A stretch of 64,000 nucleotides of DNA from Streptomyces katrae. GTDB lineage: Bacteria; Actinomycetota; Actinomycetes; Streptomycetales; Streptomycetaceae. Location: the NCBI RefSeq assembly GCF_002028425.1, contig NZ_CP020042.1, positions 5,865,560 through 5,929,559 of the forward strand, written 5' to 3'. A model generated the notes under the pieces. That model did not search any database, had not been told where the DNA came from, and saw only the letters and a program-made list of their open reading frames with translations. Positions 29,859 through 38,236 of this stretch are shown piece by piece (the first letter of the stretch is position 1; every line of letters starts with the position of its first letter). The position numbers were made by a program, and so were the translations under genes.

Positions 29859-31193
29859 ATGCCCGCAGCTCCCCGCACCCTCCACCTCAACGCCTTCCTG
29901 ATGAACGCCGGCCACCACGACGCCGCCTGGCGCCACCCCGCCGCCAGCCCCGAGCGGGTCACCGACGTCGCCTACTTCCAGGAACTGGCCCGCACCGCCG
30001 AACGCGGCCTGCTCGACTCGGTCTTCTTCGCCGACGGGGTCGCCCTGTGGGGCAAGGCACGCCACAACGCCCTCGGCGGGTTCGAACCGCTGACCCTGCT
30101 GTCCGCGATCGCCGCCGTCACCTCGCGCATCGGGCTGATCGCGACCGTCTCCACCACCTTCAACGAGCCCTACAACCTGGCCCGCAAGTTCGCCTCCCTC
30201 GACCACATCAGCGGCGGCCGGGCCGGCTGGAACATCGTCACCTCCGGCACCATCGACGAGGCCCGCAACTTCAACCGCGAAGAGCACCTGGAGCACGCGG
30301 TGCGCTACGAGCGCGCCCGCGAGTTCCTCGACGTCGCCACCAAGCTCTGGGACAGCTGGGAGGACGACGCGATCGTCCTCGACAAGGAGCGCGGCATCTA
30401 CGCCGACACCGACAAGCTGCACCCGGCCGCCCACCGCGGCGAGCACTTCTCCGTCGCCGGACCGCTCAACGTGCCCCGCTCGCCCCAGGGCCGCCCGCTG
30501 CTCGTCCAGGCCGGCTCCTCCGAGGACGGCAAGGAGTTCGCCGCCCGGTACGCGGAGGCCGTCTTCACCGCCCAGCAGACCCTCGCCGACGGCCAGACCT
30601 TCTACAAGGACCTCAAGTCCCGCCTCGCGAAGTACGGCAGGGCCGAGGAGGACCTTCTCGTCCTGCCGGGCATCGCCCCCGTCATCGGCTCCACGGAGGC
30701 CGAGGCCAAGGCCCTGGAGCAGGAGCTCACCGAGCTCCAGGTCCCCGAGTACGGGCTGGCCCAGCTCTCCGGCATGCTCGGCACTGATCTGACGGGCCTG
30801 CCGCTCGACGGCCCCCTGCCCGAGCTCCCCGAGGAACGGGACATCAACGGCAACAAGAGCCGCTTCACCCTCGTCGCCGAACTCGCCCGCCGCGACGGGC
30901 TCACCCTGCGCGAGCTGATCGCCCGTCTCGGTGCTGGCCGCGGCCACCGCGTCCACGCCGGTACCCCCGAGCAGATCGCCGACCAGCTGGAGGAGTGGTT
31001 CACCCAGGGCGCCGCCGACGGCTTCAACATCATGGCGCCCGTCCTGCCCACCGGCCTGACCGACTTCGTCGACCACGTCGTACCGGTCCTCCAGCGCCGC
31101 GGCCTCTTCCGCACCGAGTACTCCGGCAGCACCCTGCGCGAGCACTACGGCCTGCCGCGCCCGGCCAACCGGTACGCCGGGCAGAGCGCCTGA
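29859..31193 (+). CDS. FMN-dependent monooxygenase of the NtaA/SnaA/DszA family (LLM class)
   Basis: A 444-aa TIM-barrel flavin enzyme. Family stretches visible are LHLNAFLMNAGHHDAAWRHP at the N-terminus, TSRIGLIATVSTTFNEPYNLAR and LDHISGGRAGWNIVTSG. Relatives oxidise nitrilotriacetate, dibenzothiophene sulfone or other organosulfur compounds using FMNH2 from a separate reductase. The SsuE-type reductase in the same operon is the natural partner. It starts 30 bases after the permease gene with AAGGGAAC as ribosome site and is the last gene before a strong terminator. Desulfonation or desulfurisation is inferred from context. Confidence 0.88.
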   Translation: MPAAPRTLHLNAFLMNAGHHDAAWRHPAASPERVTDVAYFQELARTAERGLLDSVFFADGVALWGKARHNALGGFEPLTLLSAIAAVTSRIGLIATVSTTFNEPYNLARKFASLDHISGGRAGWNIVTSGTIDEARNFNREEHLEHAVRYERAREFLDVATKLWDSWEDDAIVLDKERGIYADTDKLHPAAHRGEHFSVAGPLNVPRSPQGRPLLVQAGSSEDGKEFAARYAEAVFTAQQTLADGQTFYKDLKSRLAKYGRAEEDLLVLPGIAPVIGSTEAEAKALEQELTELQVPEYGLAQLSGMLGTDLTGLPLDGPLPELPEERDINGNKSRFTLVAELARRDGLTLRELIARLGAGRGHRVHAGTPEQIADQLEEWFTQGAADGFNIMAPVLPTGLTDFVDHVVPVLQRRGLFRTEYSGSTLREHYGLPRPANRYAGQSA

Positions 31194-31206
31194 GCGGCCG
31201 TTCCCA

Positions 31207-31259
31207 CGCCCGGGGGCGGGTGGAGCTCCGCATGCGGAACTCCACCCGCCCCCGGGGCG
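31207..31259. terminator. Strong terminator after the organosulfur operon
   Basis: Arms of 18-19 bases (31208-31225 and 31240-31258, core CGGGGGCGGGTGGAG) pair with a single bulge. The loop itself contains CCGCATGCGG. It lies between two converging units. Confidence 0.85.
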
Positions 31260-31279
31260 TTCCCCCGGTACGAGGAGGC

Positions 31280-32200
31280 TCAGACCGTGAGGACGATCTT
31301 GCCGCGGGCCTGGCCGGCCGCGCTGAGCTCCCAGGCGCGGCCGGCCTCCGCCAGCGGCAGGACGTGCCCCACCTTGACGGTGATCTTTCCGGTGTCGGCG
31401 AGTTCGGCGAGGCGGGTGAGGTCGGTGGCCGAGGAGCGCGCCCAGATGTGCTTGGCCCCCTTCTCGCCCGCGTCGTTGTCGGCGACGGAGATCACCGGGC
31501 CGCCCGGCCGGACGATGGACTGGAGCAGCTCGACGCCGCCCTCGCCGTAGAAGTCGAGCCCGACGTCGACGCCCTCGGGGGCCAGCGCGGCGACCCGCTC
31601 GGCCACCCCGTCCCCGTAGAGGACGGGTTCGGCGCCGAGCGAGCGCAGGTAGTCGTGGTTGCGGGCGCTGGCGGTACCGATGACCCGGGCGCCGAGGGCG
31701 ACCGCGATCTGGACGCCCAGCGAGCCGACCCCGCCGGCGGCGGAGTGGATGACGACGGTCTGGCCGGGGCCGACCCCGGCGCGGGTGACGGCCTGGTAGG
31801 AGGTGAGCCCGGCCAGGGGGAGACCCGCGGCCTCCTCGAAGGAGAGCGTCGCGGGCTTGCGGGCGAGGGTGCGCACCGGGGCCGAGACCAGCTCCGCGTA
31901 CGTGCCCAGCTGGACCCATTCCTTGCGGACGTACCCGTAGACCTCGTCGCCCACGGCGTAGTCGTCGGTGTCGGGGCCGACCGCCTCGACGACGCCGGCC
32001 ACGTCCCACCCCGGGATCACCGGGTGGCGGACCTCCAGGACGTGCCCGAGGAAGCCGGCGGCCAGCTTCCAGTCCACGGGGTTGACCCCGGCGGCTCTGA
32101 CCCGGATCAGCACCTCGCCGGGACCCACCTTGGGCTCGGGTACTTCAACGAGCTCCAGGGCGGTGGGAGTTCCGTAGCTGCTGTAGGTGATTGCCTTCAT
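31280..32200 (-). CDS. NADP-dependent oxidoreductase, zinc-free MDR (quinone oxidoreductase-like)
   Basis: A 306-aa medium-chain dehydrogenase. The N-terminal GroES-like part has MKAITYSSYGTPTALELVEV and VRAAGVNPVDWKLAAG. The Rossmann part has the nucleotide motif AAGGVGSLGVQIAVALGARV. The structural and catalytic zinc Cys clusters are absent, as usual for quinone-reductase-like members. Likely an NADPH-dependent reductase of a quinone or enone; the substrate is unknown. Single gene on the minus strand. Confidence 0.9.
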   Translation of the reverse strand: MKAITYSSYGTPTALELVEVPEPKVGPGEVLIRVRAAGVNPVDWKLAAGFLGHVLEVRHPVIPGWDVAGVVEAVGPDTDDYAVGDEVYGYVRKEWVQLGTYAELVSAPVRTLARKPATLSFEEAAGLPLAGLTSYQAVTRAGVGPGQTVVIHSAAGGVGSLGVQIAVALGARVIGTASARNHDYLRSLGAEPVLYGDGVAERVAALAPEGVDVGLDFYGEGGVELLQSIVRPGGPVISVADNDAGEKGAKHIWARSSATDLTRLAELADTGKITVKVGHVLPLAEAGRAWELSAAGQARGKIVLTV

Positions 32201-32323
32201 GTAGGGGGCAACGAAGGGGGCGGGGGAAGGTGTTCCGCCCGGTTCCCGGGCTCCGGCGGTCCTTCAGCGGCCTTCCGGCGCGCCTCCGGCGGTCCTCGTG
32301 CGCTTCTCCGGCGCCTGGGGCGC

Positions 32324-33064
32324 TCACGCGGGCAGGGTGTTGGGGTGCGAGCGCCGCCGGGCCGCGCTGAGCAGGGCCTGGATCTGTGCCCCCGACTGCT
32401 CGACCTCGTCCAGAGGGGAGGGGAAGGGCAGCCGTACGTCGCGGTGCCCGGCGCGTTCCTCCAGGCGCAGGGTGATCCCGTACCGGTCCAGGGCGAGCGG
32501 CAGTGCGCGGACGACGGCGGCCGTGGGGCGGGGCCGGACCAGCCGCAGCAGCAGAGTGACCAGTTCGGGGTGCTCGTCGAGGAGGTGCGTGAGCATGCCC
32601 GCCTCGTAGGGGGCGAGCGGGTCGGGCCAGGCGCCGTCCAGCTCCTCCAGCCCGAGGTACGAGGTCCCCTCCGCGGTCTCCAGGACCGCTTGGCCGTATT
32701 CCACGCAGGTGGTGGCCCCGGGCCCGTCCTCCTCGCCGGCGTACGGGCTCAGCAGGTGGCCCAGCACCGTGACGCGGGCCCGCACCCGGTCGCGGACCGG
32801 GGTCGGGGCGATGTCGGTGAACTCCAGCCGGATGGAGGGGCGGCCGTCGCCGAGGAGGGAGGCGGGGTGCCCGGCGGCGGGTGGCGCCGGGTGCAGGTGG
32901 AGCCGGCCGAGGGGATCGCCGTCGTCGAGGTGGCGGACCTCGTGGCGCACGCCGTCGACGACCACCGTCATGGAGTGCGCGGCGGCCAGGACGGAGCGGA
33001 CCCGCTCCGCGTCGGTGGGCCGGGCGGCGTCGGGCGTGGCGGCGGGGGCACCGGGCAGGCGCAT
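32324..33064 (-). CDS. DUF2470 domain protein, iron-regulated
   Basis: A 246-aa soluble protein. The N-terminal segment DAERVRSVLAAAHSMTVVVD plus LGHLLSPYAGE in mid-protein, and a C-terminal DUF2470-like region (LTHLLDEHPELVTLLLRLVR ... LALDRYGITLRLEE), resemble the domain that accompanies HugZ/pyridoxamine-oxidase-type haem proteins. A palindromic iron box lies 28 bases upstream of ATG 33064, so expression should rise when iron is scarce. A role in haem or iron handling is inferred; no catalytic residues can be named. Confidence 0.8.
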   Translation of the reverse strand: MRLPGAPAATPDAARPTDAERVRSVLAAAHSMTVVVDGVRHEVRHLDDGDPLGRLHLHPAPPAAGHPASLLGDGRPSIRLEFTDIAPTPVRDRVRARVTVLGHLLSPYAGEEDGPGATTCVEYGQAVLETAEGTSYLGLEELDGAWPDPLAPYEAGMLTHLLDEHPELVTLLLRLVRPRPTAAVVRALPLALDRYGITLRLEERAGHRDVRLPFPSPLDEVEQSGAQIQALLSAARRRSHPNTLPA

Positions 33065-33091
33065 GCGGATCTCTCCCTCGTCCAGCGAAAG

Positions 33092-33113
33092 TAGGTTAGG
33101 TATGCCTAACCTA
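33092..33113. promoter_or_regulatory. Iron box (DmdR/IdeR-type operator)
   Basis: TAGGTTAGG-TATG-CCTAACCTA is a perfect 9-bp inverted repeat, very close to the actinobacterial iron-box consensus. It lies just upstream of the DUF2470 gene, and its right edge contains the stop codon of the tetR gene. Confidence 0.85.
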
Positions 33114-33779
33114 ACCTATTCCTGGTTCGGGGAGTACCCCGCGGGCCAGCCGCCCCAGGGTCTCGGCGATCCGTTCGGGCGGGAACCCGAGGGTGTGGCG
33201 CTGGAACTGGTAGACCTCCGGGGCGAGCGGGCTCAGCAGCGCGTCCACGCTGACGTCGGGATCGGGGGCGCCCGCCTCCACCAGCAGGGACCGGACGTGC
33301 GCGCGCCAGTGCCGATAGGCGCCCGCGGAGAAGCGGGCCGGGCCCGGCCGGATGCCCAGGGTCAGCGGAAGATGTCGTTCCAGATAGTCCAGGGCGGCGC
33401 TGTAGAAGGCCGCCAGCCGCTGCGCCGGGGGCGCGCCCGGGCCCAGCGGTGGCGGGCCGAAGGCGAGGCGGCCCTGCAGGATGCGCTCGTGCTCGTCGAG
33501 CAGGGCCGCGGCGACGGCCGCCGGATCGGGGAAGCGGCGGTAGAGGGTCGCCCGTCCCACCCCGGCGGCCTTGGCTATCTGGTCCATCGTCACACTGCGC
33601 GGGTCCCGCTCCGTGAACAACTGCTCGGCGGCCGCGAGGATCTGGGCGTGGTTGCGGATCGCGTCCTCGCGCCGCGGCGGCCGCCCGGCGCCCGCGCCGG
33701 CCGCCCCCGGCGCGGCATGCCGGAGGGGACGGGCTCCCGCGACGTCGCGTAACGTGCGGACCTCGTCGCCATTGGTCAT
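33111..33779 (-). CDS. TetR family transcriptional regulator
   Basis: A 222-aa protein with an Ala/Gly/Pro-rich N-terminal tail of about 40 residues. The helix-turn-helix follows (VTMDQIAKAAGVGRATLYRR, then FPDPAAVAAALL). The C-terminal ligand domain is not assignable. ATG 33779 has AGGG eight bases upstream; an in-frame ATG at 33851 is less likely. Its last codon and stop lie in the iron box of the next gene downstream, so read-through into the DUF2470 gene could be influenced by iron. Confidence 0.88.
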   Translation of the reverse strand: MTNGDEVRTLRDVAGARPLRHAAPGAAGAGAGRPPRREDAIRNHAQILAAAEQLFTERDPRSVTMDQIAKAAGVGRATLYRRFPDPAAVAAALLDEHERILQGRLAFGPPPLGPGAPPAQRLAAFYSAALDYLERHLPLTLGIRPGPARFSAGAYRHWRAHVRSLLVEAGAPDPDVSVDALLSPLAPEVYQFQRHTLGFPPERIAETLGRLARGVLPEPGIG

Positions 33780-33845
33780 GGCGGCGACCCTACGTGCTCC
33801 GTGTCGGTGTTGGGCCGAACGGGTGAAACGCGAGAGGATGGGGGG

Positions 33846-33881
33846 ATGCACATGAAGCGCACGGCCGAGGCGGCCCGGTGA
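33846..33881 (+). CDS. Possible 11-residue upstream ORF coupled to the SepF-like gene
   Basis: ATG 33846, preceded by GAGAGGATGGGGG, encodes MHMKRTAEAAR and stops in TGA whose first bases overlap the GTG of the next gene (GTGA). It may serve only translational coupling. Evidence is limited to position and ribosome site. Confidence 0.3.
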   Translation: MHMKRTAEAAR

Positions 33882-34273
33882 GCAGGTACGACGTCACCGA
33901 CGAGCAGTGGGAGGGACTCGCGCAGGTGGTGCCGCTGCGCAGTCGCAACGAATGGCCCTCCCGGGTGGACCACCGCACGATCCCCAAGGGCCCCGGGGCG
34001 TCCGAGGCGGAACAGCGGCGCTTCGTGGTGATCCGGGTCCAGATCTTCGCCGACGCGCGGGAGGTGGCGGAGTACCTGATCGCGCAGATCCCGGTCCTGC
34101 TGGACCTCACCGGCGCGGACAGCGAAGTGGCCAAGCGGATCCTCGACTTCAGCAGCGGTGTGGTCTTCGGGCTGGGCAGCGGGATGCACCGGGTCGACCG
34201 GAACGTCTTCCTGCTGGCGCCCGTCGGGACCGAGGTCGAGGGGATCGCGGCCGCGGCCGTCCCCCGATCGTAG
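33878..34273 (+). CDS. SepF-like cell division protein
   Basis: 131 aa. Residues about 50-125 match the SepF fold (DAREVAEYLIAQIPVLLDLT, then DFSSGVVFGLGSGMHRVDRN). SepF anchors and aligns FtsZ at the division septum. This copy is short, begins with MSRYDVTDEQWEGLAQVVPL instead of the basic membrane-targeting helix, and is not in a division-gene cluster. It therefore resembles the extra SepF paralogues of Streptomyces rather than the main one. Confidence 0.85.
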   Translation: MSRYDVTDEQWEGLAQVVPLRSRNEWPSRVDHRTIPKGPGASEAEQRRFVVIRVQIFADAREVAEYLIAQIPVLLDLTGADSEVAKRILDFSSGVVFGLGSGMHRVDRNVFLLAPVGTEVEGIAAAAVPRS

Positions 34274-34339
34274 GAAGGTCGCGGCGGTGGAACGGTTCGC
34301 CGGACCCGGCCCGGGTCCCGCGGACCGTACCGTCCGGCC

Positions 34340-35650
34340 ATGGACGCCACTTTGCGCGCGGCGGGACCCCGGGTCCCCGGCGCGCCCTCCGCTGCAGTCG
34401 ACGAACACCCCGCCCCCGGGACCCGGCCGGTGGAGCACCGGCGGCCCGCCGTCACCGAGTTACGGCTGTCCGCCTTCGGGCGGCACCGGGCCGCGGTGTT
34501 CCCCCTGGGCCCGCTGACCCTGTTCACCGGGCCCAGCGGCAGCGGCAAGTCCCAGGCGCTGGACGCCTATGCGGCCCTGTCCCGGCTCGCCTCCGGGGCC
34601 GCGCTGGAGGAGGCCTTCCCCGACCCGGTGGCCCGGGTGCCGGAGGCGGCCCGTCCCGACGGCGGCGGGCGGCGCGGCTTCCGGATCGGCTGCACCGTCG
34701 ACGGTCCGGCCGGCCCCGTCCGCCTCGACCTCGCCGTACAAGCGGAGCCCACGCTGAGGATCGCCGGTGAACGGCTCTCCCAGGACGGGGACGTGCTCCT
34801 CGCCACCGCCCTGCGCGATCCGCGCCGGCCCTCCGTCCAGGCCGCCTGGCTGACCGGCGGCTCCGCCGGGATGACCCGCGCTCCGCTCCCCGGCGACCGG
34901 CTCGGCACCGCCCTGCTGCCGCTGCGCGTCGCCGGGGCCACGGCCGGGCAGCGGCGGGTGCTGGCCGCGGCCGAACAGGTGGTGGTGGCGCTGCGGTCGG
35001 TGTTCCCCTGCGACCCCCGGCCCGGCCGGATGCGGGCGGCCGTGCCGCCCGGGGAGGGTCGGCTGCGCGGAGACTGCGGGAACCTTGCCGACGTCCTGCG
35101 CCGGACCCGCCAGGAATGCGGCACCCGGTACGCCCTGCTGGCCGGGGCGGCGCGGACGGGGTGCGCGGGTCCGGTGTCCGGGCTGGGGGTACGGGGGGAC
35201 GGCCCGGGCGGTGCCGGTGCCGGGGCGGGGGCCGGAGTCGGGACCGGAGCCGGCGGCGTCGGGGCTGCCCTCGGCCCGGGCGGTGCCGGGCGGGCCGGCG
35301 GGCTGGTGGCGGCCGTGCTGGAACGCGGCGACGGGCGCCCCGCCACGGAGTTCGCCCGGCTCGGCGACGGTGAACTCCGCTTCCTGGCCCTCGCCCTCGT
35401 CCTGCTCACCGGCCCCGGGGTGCTGGCCGTGGAGCCGGCGGCCGAGCTCCTGTCGGCCCGGCAGGCGCTGACCGTGCTCTCCGACGGCCTCGACCGGGGC
35501 CTGGACCGGCGGCAGACCGCCGAACTGCTGCGCCTGGCCCTGCTCTCCGGGGAGCGCGGCCACATCCGGCTGGTGGCGGCGGTCGGCGAGGACACCGCGG
35601 GAACCGCCCGGGAGCTCCCCGGCGTCTCAGTGGTAGACCTGTCCCCATGA
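34340..35650 (+). CDS. AAA/ABC-type ATP-binding protein of unknown role
   Basis: 436 aa. Walker A GPSGSGKS lies near residues 64-71 in a RecF/SMC-like N-terminus (LRLSAFGRHRAAVFPLGPLT). LGDGELRFLALALVLL near 350 looks like an ABC signature helix, and GVLAVEPAAELL like a degenerate Walker B with Val-Glu in place of Asp-Glu. Between them is a Gly/Ala low-complexity stretch (about 285-325). No nuclease or membrane part is seen. The stop overlaps the next start (ATGA), so it is coupled to a MazG-like enzyme. Function not known to me. Confidence 0.75.
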   Translation: MDATLRAAGPRVPGAPSAAVDEHPAPGTRPVEHRRPAVTELRLSAFGRHRAAVFPLGPLTLFTGPSGSGKSQALDAYAALSRLASGAALEEAFPDPVARVPEAARPDGGGRRGFRIGCTVDGPAGPVRLDLAVQAEPTLRIAGERLSQDGDVLLATALRDPRRPSVQAAWLTGGSAGMTRAPLPGDRLGTALLPLRVAGATAGQRRVLAAAEQVVVALRSVFPCDPRPGRMRAAVPPGEGRLRGDCGNLADVLRRTRQECGTRYALLAGAARTGCAGPVSGLGVRGDGPGGAGAGAGAGVGTGAGGVGAALGPGGAGRAGGLVAAVLERGDGRPATEFARLGDGELRFLALALVLLTGPGVLAVEPAAELLSARQALTVLSDGLDRGLDRRQTAELLRLALLSGERGHIRLVAAVGEDTAGTARELPGVSVVDLSP

Positions 35651-36042
35651 GTGCTGCACCCACGGGCGACGGGCCGGAGCCGCCACCGCGAGGCGAACGG
35701 CTGTACCGACTCCAGCGACGGCTGGCCGAGTTCGCGGCCGCCCGGGACTGGGCCCCGTACCACACGCCCAAGAACCTGGCCGTCGCGCTGAGCGTGGAGG
35801 CCTCCGAACTGGTCGAGATCTTCCAGTGGCTGACACCGGAACAGTCGGCGGCGATCATGGAAAAGCCCGAATCCGCACACCGGGTGACCGACGAGGTGGC
35901 CGACGTGCTGGCGTATCTGCTGCAGTTCTGTGAGGTCCTTGGGGTGGATGTGCTGGATGCGCTCGCCGCGAAGATCGAACGGAACGAACGCCGTTTCCCG
36001 GTGAGCGGGACATCGACACCAGATTGTCACTCTTCGGAGTGA
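35647..36042 (+). CDS. MazG-like nucleotide pyrophosphohydrolase
   Basis: 131 aa of the MazG/RS21-C6 all-helical NTP pyrophosphatase type. Metal-binding EASELVEIFQW and the second acidic helix VTDEVADVLAYLLQFCE are present. It would hydrolyse non-canonical or excess (d)NTPs to monophosphates. Translationally coupled to the ATPase gene by ATGA. Confidence 0.85.
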   Translation: MSAAPTGDGPEPPPRGERLYRLQRRLAEFAAARDWAPYHTPKNLAVALSVEASELVEIFQWLTPEQSAAIMEKPESAHRVTDEVADVLAYLLQFCEVLGVDVLDALAAKIERNERRFPVSGTSTPDCHSSE

Positions 36043-36164
36043 TGGCGTCGTCCACAACCTTGATTGTGTCCACAGATTTCCGAATACCCCTGGCTTTACT
36101 GGCTCGTTGCCTTCACTCTGGGTAGTGGAGATTGGCGGGATGTCGTGCGGACGGGGGACGGCAT

Positions 36165-36653
36165 ATGGATGCGGTACGGCTCATCGCGGCCGGCCGGCAC
36201 GCGCTGGCAAGGAGCGCGGCCGCGTGGGACATCGTGGGCGAGGCCTGGCAGGCCCAGGCGCTCGCCCAGGGGGTGGGGAGCTGGCTGGCGGTCGCGGGGC
36301 CGCCGGAGCTCAGAGCGGAGGCAAGGGGACTGGGGGAAGCCGGAGGCAGAGGCTGCGGGGCCATAGACCGCTCGGCCCTGGGCGAGGGCGAGGGAGCCGC
36401 GCTCGACCAGCCGCCGCGGGCGGCGCAGCTGACGGGGGTGGCCGATGTACGGCAGGCGCTGCTGGGACTCCAGGCGCTGCTCGGCGAGGTCGGGATAGCG
36501 CTCGTCGGAGTGGCCTGTGCGACGGACGAGGAGGGCCTGTACTGGCAGTGCATAGAGTCGATCGACGCGGCGGACGAGTCGAGCGACCGGGTGCGGGCCC
36601 TGCTGCGCAGGATGACCGTCAGGGAACGGGGGTCGGCCTCGGGCGTGCTGTGA
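36165..36653 (+). CDS. DUF6099 family protein
   Basis: 162 aa. It begins MDAVRLIAAGRHALARS and contains the invariant-looking ALVGVACATDEEGLYWQCIE and IDAADESSDRVRALLRRM, which I recognise from a conserved Streptomyces family of unknown function (DUF6099). Mostly helical, no membrane segment. ATG 36165 has GGGGGACGG upstream. Function unknown. Confidence 0.8.
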   Translation: MDAVRLIAAGRHALARSAAAWDIVGEAWQAQALAQGVGSWLAVAGPPELRAEARGLGEAGGRGCGAIDRSALGEGEGAALDQPPRAAQLTGVADVRQALLGLQALLGEVGIALVGVACATDEEGLYWQCIESIDAADESSDRVRALLRRMTVRERGSASGVL

Positions 36654-36757
36654 GGGGGGCGTGCGGCGGGGCCCGGAGGTGCGGCCCGGGGTCCGGGGAG
36701 CGCCGGGGCGTGCGCGGTGGCGTGGGCGATGGCGTGTGTGGCGGCGTGTGCGGCGGA

Positions 36758-36785
36758 GGGGTCCCGCCGCGCGCGACGGGACCCC
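36758..36785. terminator. Terminator between converging genes
   Basis: A 9-bp perfect inverted repeat, GGGGTCCCG ... CGGGACCCC, with a 10-base loop, between the DUF6099 gene and the small leftward gene. Confidence 0.65.
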
Positions 36786-36792
36786 CGGCCGG

Positions 36793-37062
36793 TCAGAAGG
36801 ACCGGTCGGAGCGGCCCTCGCTCTCGTGGGCGCGGCTGCCCGGGGTGACCGGCTCGGCGGGCAGAGTGCGGTCCGCGGAGTTCTGGAGGTCGGCGTCGAG
36901 CTGGGACAGGTCGGCGTTGAGCGCCGCCATCAGCTCCTCCATCTGCTGCAGCAGGCCCTTCGGCGCGCCGTCCTGGGCGGGCACCGCCGGCTCCTGGTGT
37001 GCGTGGTCGTGTGCTGCCTGTCCGGTCTGTCCGGGGTACTCGGGCACGGACTGGTGGGACAT
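36793..37062 (-). CDS. Small acidic hypothetical protein, 89 aa
   Basis: ATG 37062 is preceded by GAGGAGG, an excellent ribosome site. The N-terminal third is hydrophilic (His, Gln, Pro-rich). The middle GLLQQMEELMAALNADLSQL is a clear amphipathic or coiled-coil helix, and the tail is acidic and charged (HESEGRSDRSF). No family recognised. A long in-frame reading upstream is a shadow of the oxidoreductase gene on the other strand. Confidence 0.7.
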   Translation of the reverse strand: MSHQSVPEYPGQTGQAAHDHAHQEPAVPAQDGAPKGLLQQMEELMAALNADLSQLDADLQNSADRTLPAEPVTPGSRAHESEGRSDRSF

Positions 37063-37266
37063 GGCGGCCTCCTCGGCCCTGGCCCTTCCGGTGCGGAAGG
37101 GGGCGGTGGTCGTACCGGCGGGAGGCCGCCGGCGCGCGGGCCGGGCGGTCCGGCTCCGTCCGAGCCAACGAGCCCCATCAGCGCTGGTCACTGAGGCGGC
37201 GGGGCGCGCGCCTCCCGGTTGACGCAGATTCACCCGGCAGGGGAGCGGGAGGGGCAGGATGGAGCC

Positions 37267-38190
37267 ATGGATCTTCGCATTTTCACCGAGCCACAGCAGG
37301 GCGCCGACTACGACACCCTCCTGACCGTTGCCAAGGCCACCGAGGAACTCGGGTTCGACGCGTTCTTCCGCTCCGACCACTATCTGCGGATGGGGTCGGT
37401 CGACGGGCTGCCCGGGCCCACCGACGCCTGGATCACCCTCGCGGGCCTGGCCCGCGAGACCAAGCGGATCCGGCTGGGCACGCTGATGACGGCCGGCACC
37501 TTCCGGCTGCCCGGCGTCCTCGCGATCCAGGTGGCGCAGGTCGACCGGATGTCCGGCGGCCGCGTGGAACTCGGCCTGGGTGCGGGCTGGTTCGAGGAGG
37601 AGCACAAGGCGTACGGGATCCCCTTCCCGGCGGAGCGGATGGCCCGGCTGGAGGAGCAGCTGGCCATCGTCACCGGTCTGTGGGCCACCGAGCCCGGCGC
37701 GGCCTTCGACTTCCGGGGCACCTACTACCAGGTGGAGAACTCCCCGGCCCTGCCCAAGCCGGCCCAGGCCAAGGTCCCCGTCCTCGTCGGCGGGCACGGG
37801 GCACGGCGCACCCCGCGCCTCGCGGCCCGGTACGCGGACGAGTTCAACATGCCGTTCGCCTCGGTCGAGGACAGCCGCCGGCAGTTCGCGCGGGTCCGTG
37901 AGGCCGCCGCCGAGGCCGGGCGCAAGGCGGAAGAGATCGTCTACTCGAACGCCCTGGTGGTGTGCGTGGGCAAGGACGACGCCGAGGTCGCCCGGCGGGC
38001 CGCCGCCATCGGCCGCGAGGTCGACGAGCTGAAGGCCAACGGCCTGGCCGGCTCCCCGGCCGAGGTCGTCGAGAAGCTCGGCACGTACGCGGCCATCGGC
38101 TCCTCCCGCGTCTACCTCCAGGTCCTCGACCTCGACGACCTGGACCACCTGGAGCTGATCTCCGGCCAGGTCATGTCCCAGCTCGGCTGA
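37267..38190 (+). CDS. LLM-class F420-dependent oxidoreductase (Rv1855c-like)
   Basis: 307 aa, luciferase-like TIM barrel. The N-terminal MDLRIFTEPQQGADYDTLL and FDAFFRSDHYLRMG, and LSGGRVELGLGAGWFE in the variant form MSGGRVELGLGAGWFEEEH, match the actinobacterial F420-dependent group typified by Rv1855c. Cofactor F420 use is inferred from family; the substrate is unknown. ATG 37267 follows GGAGCC. It may be cotranscribed with the homocysteine methyltransferase gene 46 bases downstream. Confidence 0.85.
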   Translation: MDLRIFTEPQQGADYDTLLTVAKATEELGFDAFFRSDHYLRMGSVDGLPGPTDAWITLAGLARETKRIRLGTLMTAGTFRLPGVLAIQVAQVDRMSGGRVELGLGAGWFEEEHKAYGIPFPAERMARLEEQLAIVTGLWATEPGAAFDFRGTYYQVENSPALPKPAQAKVPVLVGGHGARRTPRLAARYADEFNMPFASVEDSRRQFARVREAAAEAGRKAEEIVYSNALVVCVGKDDAEVARRAAAIGREVDELKANGLAGSPAEVVEKLGTYAAIGSSRVYLQVLDLDDLDHLELISGQVMSQLG

Positions 38191-38236
38191 GCCGCCCGAC
38201 CCGACCGGACCGCACCACAGGACGGAGGAACGCCCC

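Noticed and set aside
28812..32009. 1,065-aa minus-strand frame spanning the transporter and monooxygenase genes
   Set aside because: Antisense shadow crossing several clear genes and a terminator; no recognisable domain.
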